Shown here: piece after piece, positions 57,401-64,000 of the stretch | Layout: every line of letters begins with the position of its first letter | Numbering within the stretch: the first letter of the stretch is position 1 | Source: JAEKNW01 sp963678375 | GTDB taxonomy: Bacteria > Cloacimonadota > Cloacimonadia > Cloacimonadales > JAFGVF01 | DNA length: 64,000 bases | Assembly (NCBI GenBank): GCA_963678375.2 | Contig: OY782831.1 | Location: 2,294,001 to 2,358,000, forward strand | Direction: 5' to 3' | The notes under the pieces: model-generated | Databases searched by the model: none | The model's input: only the letters and a program-made list of their open reading frames with translations | Told to the model about the DNA's origin: nothing | Translations under genes and position numbers: made by a program

Positions 57401-57974
57401 CAGCTTTCTTCCATTGGATATAGATATTAAGAAATGTGTCTAAACTATTAGAAGGATAAACTATTAACATCTTTGGCTGAGAATATGGAAGTGATGCAAG
57501 ATAAGAGTCATTAAAGTTAAAAGCTAGTTTTTGGTAAGAAGAAACAAAAGCCTCAGAAATTGTTGAAGGGATTTCTACGGAGTTAGTTCCTCTGATTTCA
57601 AAGTTCACAGCTTGTAAAACTTGTCTTCCATTTCTTACATTGTTGTTTACATGGATATTTACAGTAAAACCGTACATCTCACGCATTTGAAAAGAATGGG
57701 ATAAAGTAACAAAATCTTGGTTAATATCTCTACTTGATTCAATTACGTTTCCCGCTTCATCATAAGTTACAAGAAGAGCTGAATTAATGTGTAACTCTGC
57801 TTGGCTAGCTGGTAGAGCAAATGTTCTACTTACTACTTCAGGTAAATTATCAGATCGGGTAAGTTGGTAGGAGTAGTTAACACTACTTCCAAACGTGTTA
57901 GCTTGTTCATTGCCAATGCCATAGATACTAGTTATAAGCATCAATGATATAAGCGTGTAAAAAAACTTCTTCAT
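54492..57974 (-). CDS. Secreted gingipain-family (C25) protein with altered active site and sorting domain
   Basis: 1160 residues from ATG 57974 (GGAGG 6 nt before; the ATG at 57998 has no RBS and precedes the signal peptide by 8 codons). Signal peptide 1-19. A propeptide-like region (to about 175) precedes the C25 core (about 175-540): PKMLIVYPSN, PDYIILVGDTSG, DDYFPEALIGRFSIGD, QYISYRGWGDANGW and VVYSIVCNTGDF. The nucleophile Cys414 is kept, but the residue 33 positions before it, where gingipain R has His211 in GHG (Cys244 minus 33), is Trp381 in GWG. A C25-type Ig domain, CARDB-like Ig domains and an extracellular SFGSTWYVNF-containing domain follow. The C-terminal sorting domain has NYPNPFNPETTITFALK and terminal KMILMK. 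Activity is therefore doubtful or altered. Confidence 0.87.
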   Translation of the reverse strand: MKKFFYTLISLMLITSIYGIGNEQANTFGSSVNYSYQLTRSDNLPEVVSRTFALPASQAELHINSALLVTYDEAGNVIESSRDINQDFVTLSHSFQMREMYGFTVNIHVNNNVRNGRQVLQAVNFEIRGTNSVEIPSTISEAFVSSYQKLAFNFNDSYLASLPYSQPKMLIVYPSNSLDTFLNIYIQWKKAAGFQVGTMLTEASWSSAAIVKQNIATYYEEHKPDYIILVGDTSGSFVIPTNMFISPDGTENDADDNFYTLLEGDDDDYFPEALIGRFSIGDPLSLAVQTSKTINYERDPDIEPGADNAWMKKALVVAGNYAENNLQPSTPVRMSRWVRERFLEHGYTQVDTVYYPPTYPGTGSITSAITNGVQYISYRGWGDANGWHYPLFHMGDLANVNNVNKLPVVYSIVCNTGDFANSVNPSFGEYWMRMGSITNPKGAVAFVGPSDLHTKTKFNNAISTGMFLSLLDNGTRIFGSTVLDGKIELYNNYPNDREDGGYVQFYFHVYNMLSDPSLKMWSKVPYAMDVTGIPNSLDRGTSSIELQLPHSLNNAIITSTKDELNYAYTRVMNGSAVIPIDTEIDGEDVIITITKENFKPFTAEIPVSESNNIAITNVTVDQQLQAGYVSNLTIELTNYGDDYNNVEATLTSQNPNVMINTSSQSAGNMSANANSTVEFTVEVSSDAEFAEVADFELALTPSGNTEKFNLYLTGGNPSYILHNGEIIAGQANEIQVTFRNVGSVDLSSGNVRVRALHSGVVNNDIDVAYDSAVINNTTTVTFSPEIDALATPGAQIPFRFDFTEAVSGYTITKVVIIPISGVQPSHPTGPDTYGYYAYGSNDTGYSSAPSYDWMDIDPNEGGTGTVHIVDDDESFVTDLPFTFRYYGQDFDQVTLCSNGWMSFGSTWYVNFTNSAIPSAWGPKYQVCPNWDDLKGLQTEQNVFADMRISTYYDQANNRFIIEWNDTYTQSTIDEFENAALQKFQVILEPLPDEDGDIIFQYHTYSNPSVTSNFSTVGIMNGERNDGIQYTYADIYPDSAMEVESNFAIRFTKTPPDTFVGNDNNVQVPQSYLLQNYPNPFNPETTITFALKETSKDLELNIYNVKGQLVKTLIKGNVEAGSHSVVWNGTNSSDQAVASGVYYYKLKTENQTLTKKMILMK

Positions 57975-57980
57975 ATATTT

Positions 57981-57985
57981 CCTCC
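57981..57985 (-). promoter_or_regulatory. RBS that sets the gingipain-like start
   Basis: GGAGG on the minus strand, 6 nt before ATG 57974, directly followed by a signal peptide. Confidence 0.75.
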
Positions 57986-58224
57986 AGATTAATTTCAATT
58001 TATTTAATCATTATTCTCTTTTAAAATTTTGATTACTCTCAAGCGCAAGGCATTTCTATATAAATATCTATATAGTAATGTATGCAATTTATATTCCTAT
58101 GAAAATATTATCTGTTATAACAATGAAAAAGCATTAAAAATAATATGAAAATTGGAATAAAAAATGTATAAATCATATTTACATGCCCAAAAAAGATTTA
58201 ATAAATAGATCAGAAAACACAATT

Positions 58225-58230
58225 AAGGAG
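58225..58230 (+). promoter_or_regulatory. RBS that sets the adhesin-like start
   Basis: AAGGAG, 6 nt before ATG 58237. The upstream ATG 58183 in the same frame has no RBS and would add 18 charged residues before the signal peptide. Confidence 0.75.
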
Positions 58231-58236
58231 TTAATT

Positions 58237-61200
58237 ATGAGTAAAAAAATGTTATTTACAACACTCATTTTACTGTTTTTAGTTTCTCTTTCTGCCTTAC
58301 ACGTAGAAATTGGAACACAAGATGGAACAACTAACTACATTCCGACTTATGGCTTTTATGACTATGGTTGGAGTAGAGTTATTTATCCAAGTGCAAGTAT
58401 TTCTAATTCTATGGATATTGATGGAATTAGTTTTGATGTTACTAACGATCCGGCAAACTATTCAATGCCCAACCAGCAAATTTATTTAAAACACACAAGT
58501 GAAAATGGCTTTAATTCAGCTACTTATCTTGACCCAACAAGTGATGATACTTATGAATTAGTTTTCGAAGGTGAAATCACTTATAATGGCTCTGGCTGGG
58601 TTTATATTCCTTTTGATTCAGCATTTTCATATAATGGCCAAGATAACCTAGAATTGTACTTTGTTAATAATGACGGTGCTTATGCTAGCGGATATCCTGT
58701 TTTTGCAACAAACTCTGTTGAAGGTGACTTATCTCCTGCTATGTATAAGTATGCTGATGGCGATTTCCCTGCTATTGATGGTACCTTAGCTAGTTATTTC
58801 CCATGTACTCGCTTACATTTCACTGCCGAAGGAGCTCCAACAGCTGCTAGCTTAACTGTTCCTAGTAATGGTGCTTTCAATGTTTCTGTTTCAACAACTC
58901 TTGAATGGACAGCTGGTGAAAATACTGATTCTTATGATTTATATCTAAGCACAGACCAAGCTTTAGTTATAAATAATGATGCATCAGCTTTACTGGTTCA
59001 ACAGGCTAATACAAGCTATACTGCTAACAATCTTGAAACTTTAACTAATTATTACTGGAAAGTAGTATCCCAAAACTCCACTTCAGAATACACAGCTACT
59101 AGTCAAATCTTTACATTCACAACAGAAGCTGGTGATGGAGTTGTGGTAATTGGTAATGGAACTTCAACAAATCAAGGTTTACCAATGGAGCCATATTTTG
59201 GATTTACTATTTCTCAGACTATCTATCTTCAAGAATGGATTGATACTGATAATCAAAGAATTGAAGAAATAGGGTATTACTATAATGGTAATTCAGAATT
59301 TACTGAAGATAATATTCAAATATGGATGGCACACACAGATTTAGATGAATTTGCTGATGGTGATTCTTGGCTTTTACAAGATCAACTTCAACTTGTTTAT
59401 GATGGTTCATTTACTGTTCCAGAAGAAGAAGGTTGGGTAAGCATCTATTTAGATGTTCCTTTTATTTATAATAATACTCAAAACCTCTTAGTTGCTTTTG
59501 AATCTAATACAACAGGATATTCTACATCTTCAGATGAATTCTTTGCTACAGAGGTAACTGCTATCCAGAGTTTAGAAAAACATAGTGATTCTGAAAACTA
59601 TGATTTTATAGAACCTCCAACTGCAACAACAAGAAACTCATTCCCGAATACAATGTTTTCATTAGGTGATGTACCTACAGAACCACAGCTAACAGTTACT
59701 CCAAGCGAATATAACTGGCAGCCAACTATTATGGGAACACAAGCTAACCCTGCTTTATTTACCCTTCGTAACACAGGCTTAGGTACCTTGACTATTAATA
59801 GTGTTGAGATTAATGATCAATCTGAATTTGTCTTAACTGATGGAAATTCATACCCACTTGATTTGAGTGATAACTTCGCTCAATTTAATGTAGTATTCCA
59901 ACCTGAAACCGTTGGTGATTTTACAGCAGAAATTACTGTTACAGATTCCAATGGGACTGAAACAATCATTTCTCTATCAGGAAGTGGTTATGATGCAACT
60001 ATTACTGATTTCCCTCATTTTGAAGGTTTTGAAGAAGTACCTACAAATGAATTACCACAAGATTGGCAAGCAATTATAAATAGTACTTCATCTGCAGCTT
60101 ATGCCAAAGTTGGAACTTTGAACCCTTACGAAGGAAACAATGTATTGCGTCTGTACAATTCTGGTGATGCTGCTCCTGAAGATATCAAAGTAGTAACTCC
60201 TCCTATAAACCAGATGGCTACTAAGAGAGTTAAGTTTTATGCAAGAGCTTCTTCTGAAAATGGTCTATCTCTAGGAATTGGTTCAACTTCTTCAAATAAC
60301 AATGCAGATATGTATAACGAGATTTCAACTGTTGAATTAACTAATGAATATCAACAGTTCTATGTTCATTTCGATCAAATCTCTGAAGATGATAACATGA
60401 TTTGCTTTGATTATATTGGTTCTGGTTCAACCTATGCAACTGTTTATCTTGATAACATTACGATTGAAGAAATACCAACAGGTGCTTATGCTGAATTCAA
60501 TCCTACTGATATAGATTTTGGTACAGTCTATTTAAATAGAACCGCAACAGCTTCAATAAATGCTTTTAACTGGGGTGGTGATGACTTAGTAATTGATTTA
60601 ACATCAGATGATAACTATACTTTCCAACAAGATCAAATTACTATTGAATCTGGTAACTCAAGTATTATTGATGTAACTTTTACTCCTCAAGCTGAAGGAA
60701 CTTTTAATGGTTCATTTACTCTTGAAACTAATGCTGATAACATATCAGAACAAGTTTTCACAGTTGTAGCTGAAGTTCTTCCAGCTTTACCAGAAGGCCT
60801 GGCTGTAATTGGCGATGGTGAACTTACTGGCCAAGGGCTTCCTTTCGAACCTTTCTATCGTCATTCTTATTCACAAACAATTTACTTAGCAAGTGAAATC
60901 GGGATTGAAGGTCAAAGACTCGAAACAATATCTTGGCACTATAATGGTAATGCTGCTTGGGGACCAGATGAATATAGAATACTACTTGGTCATACAGATT
61001 TAACTAGTTTTGAAGATAATGAGTCTTGGATTGATGCATCAGAACTTTCTGAAGTCTATACTGGTACTATTACTGTTCCAGCAGAAGATTCATGGGTTGA
61101 AGTTCAGTTAGATATGCCGTTTGTTTATGATAATAGCCAGAATTTAGTAGTGGCAGTATTCCACTCAGTACCAGACTATCATGGTTCTGGAGATGAGTTC

Positions 61201-63255
61201 TACTGTACAGAAACTCCTGAAAACCGTTCAATTCTTTATTATAGTGACTCAACTATCCCTGATCCTTCTGTACCTCCTACAGCTAACTATATGCGTACAG
61301 CATACCCAAATGTACAATTACAGTTTGGTGAAGTTCCTGAAGGTGCTGATATGATTGTTTATCCTGTTGCTACTACTTTTGAAATGGTTGCAGTTAACGC
61401 TTCTTCAATGGAGAAGACTATTACTATGAGATCAATTGGTTTATCAGATGTAACAGTTGCTGATGCTCCTGTAATTACTGGAGACCATGCAGATCAGTTT
61501 TCAATAACTACTGATAATAATACATATCCTACAGTGCTTCCTTTCATGGAAACAGCCACTATCGGAGTTTCTTTTACTCCAAACTCAGAAGGTACTAAAA
61601 CAGCGACTTTAGAAGTTATTGATAATGTAACAAGAGAAACTCGTATTGTTACTTTAAGTGGTTATGCTTATGCAGAAGATGGTAACGATGTTGCTGTTAA
61701 TGCAACGAACTTGACACTACCTGTAAACGGTGATACCTATGCAATAATGCCAATTGGTGATATTGACTGGTATAAAATTCCAGCTATGGGCATCGGTGAT
61801 ACTTTAATGGTATCTACAGAAGCTGCTGATGGTTCTTCAATCTCTGTACGATCATGGCTATATGGGCCAGTAGAAGATGCTACAGCAATTAATGGCGGAG
61901 AATATATTGCTAATGGAATTAACATTGAGCATGTTATACCTGAAAGTGGTGATTACTATCTCAGAGTGGCACAAACTTCAGTAAATCCAACTGAAGATAA
62001 CTCTAATCTTGAAAGAAAGAACTTCAAGGGTGAGCATACAAGACTCACTCGTGATGATACAGGACTTTACAACCTTTATGTAGACGCTTCATATAATTAC
62101 GATTATAATGCTCCTATGAACTTAGAGGCAACTAATAGTAGTGGTTATGTTGAGTTAACATGGACAGAACCTGAATATGAAAGATATTTAGTAAGTTATG
62201 ACATCTATAGAGATAACCAACAGATTAATGATGAAGCTATCCAAATTGGAACTAACTCATATAATGATGCTAATGTTGTTGTTGGTCAAGAATATTCATA
62301 TTATGTAGTAGCTGTTTATGAAGAACCGAATGGACAATCTATACCTTCAAATACAGTATCAATAACTTATTTCAATTCTGGCGCTCCACTTTGGGGTGAT
62401 AATTTTGAAGATTATGATGACTTCACATTAAATCTAAACAATTGGATTCAACATGATTTAGATGGTGAAGGCACTTATGGTATTAGTAATGTTGAGTTTG
62501 AGAATGCTGGAGAAGCTATGTCTTACATGGTATTCAATCCAAGTGCTACAACTCCTCCTATTACTGATATGAATGCTTATGAAGGTGATAAATTCTTAGC
62601 CTCATTTGCTTCTTCTGCTGGAGTAAATGATGACTGGCTTGTATCTCCTCTTTTAACAGTAGGTACAACTACAGTTGTTTCTTTCTATGCAAGATCTTAC
62701 ACTGATGAGTATGGTTTAGAGAAGTTCCGTGTAAAAATGTCATTAGGTGGTGATCAACCAAGTGATTTCCAATATTCACTTCATCAAGGTGTAGATTATT
62801 TTGAAGCTCCAACTGAATGGACACCTTACTACTTCAACTTAAGTGATCTGACTGGAACAAATATCAGAATTGCTATTCAATGTATTAGTAATAATGCTTT
62901 TGTGTTCATGGCTGATGATTTTAGAATTGATTCAACTGATGATGGTGTAGATAATGATGACTCTCAAGTAGCTCCAGTAATGACTTCTTTAGAGCAAAAC
63001 TATCCAAACCCATTTAATCCAGAAACATCAATTACCTATTCACTTAAGAGTTCTAGTCTTGTAACTCTTGATATTTATAACTTAAAAGGTCAAAGAGTAA
63101 AAACTTTAGTTAATAACTATCAAGATGCAGGACAACATTCAGTTGTTTGGAATGGACAAGATGATCAAGGTAATAATGTCTCATCTGGGGTGTATTTCTA
63201 TAAATTAAAATCAGGAAACTATACGTCAACACGTAAGATGATATTAATGAAATAG
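58237..63255 (+). CDS. Large secreted adhesin-like protein with cleaved-adhesin and sorting domains
   Basis: 1672 residues from ATG 58237, signal peptide (MSKKMLFTTLILLFLVSLSA). Domains: an N-terminal domain of about 180 residues; a fibronectin/Ig domain (about 195-300); two copies of a about 170-residue module beginning VVVIGNGTSTNQGLP and LAVIGDGELTGQGLP (about 305-490 and 860-1035); Ig domains of the choice-of-anchor-D type; a MAM/jelly-roll-like domain (about 590-750); a pre-peptidase-type domain (DWYKIPAMGIGDTLMVST, about 1150-1280); a fibronectin-III domain (about 1285-1375); and a cleaved-adhesin domain (NWIQHDLDGEGTYG to FMADDFRID, about 1385-1560). The sorting domain has NYPNPFNPETSITYSLK and terminal KMILMK. 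Divergent from the gingipain-like gene, it may be functionally paired with it; this is inference from the gingipain/adhesin association in related bacteria. Confidence 0.86.
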   Translation: MSKKMLFTTLILLFLVSLSALHVEIGTQDGTTNYIPTYGFYDYGWSRVIYPSASISNSMDIDGISFDVTNDPANYSMPNQQIYLKHTSENGFNSATYLDPTSDDTYELVFEGEITYNGSGWVYIPFDSAFSYNGQDNLELYFVNNDGAYASGYPVFATNSVEGDLSPAMYKYADGDFPAIDGTLASYFPCTRLHFTAEGAPTAASLTVPSNGAFNVSVSTTLEWTAGENTDSYDLYLSTDQALVINNDASALLVQQANTSYTANNLETLTNYYWKVVSQNSTSEYTATSQIFTFTTEAGDGVVVIGNGTSTNQGLPMEPYFGFTISQTIYLQEWIDTDNQRIEEIGYYYNGNSEFTEDNIQIWMAHTDLDEFADGDSWLLQDQLQLVYDGSFTVPEEEGWVSIYLDVPFIYNNTQNLLVAFESNTTGYSTSSDEFFATEVTAIQSLEKHSDSENYDFIEPPTATTRNSFPNTMFSLGDVPTEPQLTVTPSEYNWQPTIMGTQANPALFTLRNTGLGTLTINSVEINDQSEFVLTDGNSYPLDLSDNFAQFNVVFQPETVGDFTAEITVTDSNGTETIISLSGSGYDATITDFPHFEGFEEVPTNELPQDWQAIINSTSSAAYAKVGTLNPYEGNNVLRLYNSGDAAPEDIKVVTPPINQMATKRVKFYARASSENGLSLGIGSTSSNNNADMYNEISTVELTNEYQQFYVHFDQISEDDNMICFDYIGSGSTYATVYLDNITIEEIPTGAYAEFNPTDIDFGTVYLNRTATASINAFNWGGDDLVIDLTSDDNYTFQQDQITIESGNSSIIDVTFTPQAEGTFNGSFTLETNADNISEQVFTVVAEVLPALPEGLAVIGDGELTGQGLPFEPFYRHSYSQTIYLASEIGIEGQRLETISWHYNGNAAWGPDEYRILLGHTDLTSFEDNESWIDASELSEVYTGTITVPAEDSWVEVQLDMPFVYDNSQNLVVAVFHSVPDYHGSGDEFYCTETPENRSILYYSDSTIPDPSVPPTANYMRTAYPNVQLQFGEVPEGADMIVYPVATTFEMVAVNASSMEKTITMRSIGLSDVTVADAPVITGDHADQFSITTDNNTYPTVLPFMETATIGVSFTPNSEGTKTATLEVIDNVTRETRIVTLSGYAYAEDGNDVAVNATNLTLPVNGDTYAIMPIGDIDWYKIPAMGIGDTLMVSTEAADGSSISVRSWLYGPVEDATAINGGEYIANGINIEHVIPESGDYYLRVAQTSVNPTEDNSNLERKNFKGEHTRLTRDDTGLYNLYVDASYNYDYNAPMNLEATNSSGYVELTWTEPEYERYLVSYDIYRDNQQINDEAIQIGTNSYNDANVVVGQEYSYYVVAVYEEPNGQSIPSNTVSITYFNSGAPLWGDNFEDYDDFTLNLNNWIQHDLDGEGTYGISNVEFENAGEAMSYMVFNPSATTPPITDMNAYEGDKFLASFASSAGVNDDWLVSPLLTVGTTTVVSFYARSYTDEYGLEKFRVKMSLGGDQPSDFQYSLHQGVDYFEAPTEWTPYYFNLSDLTGTNIRIAIQCISNNAFVFMADDFRIDSTDDGVDNDDSQVAPVMTSLEQNYPNPFNPETSITYSLKSSSLVTLDIYNLKGQRVKTLVNNYQDAGQHSVVWNGQDDQGNNVSSGVYFYKLKSGNYTSTRKMILMK

Positions 63256-63333
63256 TATCATATGACCCCATGATCTTTAGGATTCCATTGTAAAAGGTTT
63301 TTTAAAGCATGGATAAAATGATTAAATATATCA

Positions 63334-63361
63334 AAATGGCACGGCAAAAGTCGTGCCATTT
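63334..63361 (+). terminator. Terminator after the adhesin-like gene
   Basis: AAATGGCACG / CGTGCCATTT, a perfect 10-bp stem with an 8-nt loop, 78 nt after the stop codon at 63255. Confidence 0.8.
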
Positions 63362-63528
63362 ACATTAGTTACCTCTGAATGCTGAGATTCTCTCTGGCTT
63401 TTAACAATCTGCTAACCACTTCTGTCGGACTTATGAGATTGTCTCTGCTCTAAGCGAAGCTTTTTATTATCTTCATCATCCTCAGATCAAAGATGGTAAC
63501 TGAAAATTCACAGTCAGGTAGAAAAGCT

Positions 63529-63598
63529 GCCTATTCCTTTATTGTAACTTAACCTATAAAAGTCCAATAACTTATGAGGATTGTAAGAATCAAGGTGC
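63529..63598 (-). repeat. Degenerate dispersed repeat, copy 2 (inverted)
   Basis: The reverse complement matches 54294-54360, with TATTGGACTTTTATA exact at the centre (63555-63569). Together the two copies flank the gingipain-like/adhesin gene pair in inverted orientation. Confidence 0.65.
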
Positions 63599-63687
63599 AA
63601 TATTAGTAAATCTTTCACATAGAATTTGTTCAATATTATCTACATTCAGCTCTTAAACCCAAATAGTGCAGTAGAGTTTTAGTAATA

Positions 63688-63716
63688 CTTCGCTAAAACT
63701 ACGCATCACAAGTGAA
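63688..63716 (+). repeat. Short direct repeat, copy 1
   Basis: CTTCGCTAAAACTACGC... matches 63832-63859 (CTTCGCTAAAGCTACGC...) with one substitution in the first 17 nt and a shared TCACA(A)(T)G-GAA continuation. Confidence 0.6.
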
Positions 63717-63738
63717 GTGTGCAGGTTCTTTTAGCAAA

Positions 63739-63758
63739 ATCCCCTCTTTGAGGGGGAT
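63739..63758. repeat. C/G-rich hairpin repeat
   Basis: ATCCCCTCTTTGAGGGGGAT forms a stem with a one-base bulge and is followed by ACAGGGGTGATT. This resembles a short palindromic element family (ATCCCCC...GGGGGAT) seen in many bacterial spacers. It is preceded by GCAGGTTCTTTTAGCAAAA, related to the hairpin at 38643. Confidence 0.5.
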
Positions 63759-63831
63759 ACAGGGGTGATTCAATAAAACGCATATAATATATATATTCAG
63801 AAGAATTATGTAAGTTACTTATGCAATGAGT

Positions 63832-63859
63832 CTTCGCTAAAGCTACGCCCTCACATGAA
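63832..63859 (+). repeat. Short direct repeat, copy 2
   Basis: Second copy of the CTTCGCTAAA(A/G)CTACGC element, about 144 nt after copy 1. Confidence 0.6.
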
Positions 63860-63935
63860 TAATATAGTCCTATACTCAAAGATCTATTGCATTATGTGGG
63901 TTAAAAGTCAAAAAAACTTCTTCCAAGTAAACATA

Positions 63936-63963
63936 TTGACAAAAAATATCAATAATAAATAAT
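63936..63963 (+). promoter_or_regulatory. Candidate promoter of the gene at the right edge
   Basis: TTGACA (63936-63941) and AATAAT (63958-63963) are 16 nt apart, with about 28 nt to the ATG at 63991. Confidence 0.5.
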
Positions 63964-63990
63964 GATACAAATATGAAAGAAAAGGTCAAT

Positions 63991-64000
63991 ATGAACAAGA
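63991..64000 (+). CDS. Start of a gene that continues beyond the window
   Basis: ATG AAC AAG A.. at 63991 follows an AAAGG RBS (63981-63985) and a good promoter. An in-frame ATG at 63973 is also possible but lacks an RBS. Too short for any functional call. Confidence 0.45.

Larger units (their letters stand above)
63256..63990. other. Repeat-rich spacer at the right end
   Basis: About 735 nt without an open frame of note. It holds the terminator at 63334-63361, copy 2 of a dispersed repeat (63529-63598), a pair of CTTCGCTAAA-type direct repeats (63688-63716 and 63832-63859), and a CCCCTC/GAGGGGG hairpin (63739-63758). Confidence 0.7.

Noticed and set aside
1..64000. Insertion sequences, integrases, prophage or toxin-antitoxin genes
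   Set aside because: No transposase, recombinase, phage structural or antitoxin-like protein could be recognised in any frame.

Overview
This window comes from an AT-rich bacterium with a strongly 'A-rich codon' style, AGGAG-type ribosome binding sites, and several large secreted proteins that end in a C-terminal sorting domain of the YPNPFNP / FlgD-Ig-like kind. That combination (type IX-like cargo signals, choice-of-anchor domains, GLUG repeats, gingipain-like and cleaved-adhesin domains) is typical of the Fibrobacteres-Chlorobi-Bacteroidetes superphylum. My best guess is Candidatus Cloacimonadota or a close neighbour, but this is inference from protein style and no marker gene was aligned.

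Layout. 1-4212: the 3' part of a large LamG/VCBS surface protein, open at the left edge. 4480-12797: an apparent operon of two tandem CheB-CheR-coiled coil-PAS proteins followed by a PAS hybrid histidine kinase. 13005-13631: an FMN reductase, convergent with a small sorting-domain protein (13717-14949). 15557-19527 (minus): purK-purE-MFS-Sua5, then a possible 47-residue membrane peptide. 19821-29309 (minus): a 3162-residue secreted protein with a degenerate streptopain-like head and about 31 fibronectin-III-like repeats. 29857-32496 (minus): a secreted beta-helix protein. 32697-38625: hchA, a TPR histidine kinase, a small membrane protein on the minus strand, and pepF. 38737-43770 (minus): a secreted GLUG-repeat protein. 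43999-44624 (minus): six tRNA genes (Gly-Cys-Leu-Gly-Leu-Gly in transcription order) with a tandem duplication. 44922-46241: a FadL-type outer-membrane protein. 46390-54229: a compact operon-like run of ybeY, CNNM/CBS protein, VanZ-like protein, HisRS-like protein, Nudix hydrolase, a large envelope protein and a TSUP transporter. 54492-63255: a divergent pair consisting of a gingipain-family protein and a large cleaved-adhesin-type protein. 63256-64000: a repeat-rich spacer, with the first codons of another gene at the right edge.

How it fits together. Six proteins carry the same C-terminal sorting domain and probably share one export route, but no secretion machinery is encoded here. Two of these exported proteins look like cysteine proteases whose expected catalytic residues are replaced (Cys-to-Thr and His-to-Tyr in the C10-like head; His-to-Trp in the C25 domain), which suggests binding or altered activity. 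The signalling part (two CheB-CheR fusions plus a separate hybrid kinase) looks like a three-gene split of the single-chain CheB/CheR/PAS/kinase proteins common in related bacteria. No CRISPR array, insertion sequence, integrase or phage gene was seen. Small dispersed palindromes and one degenerate repeat of about 70 bp are present in the spacers.
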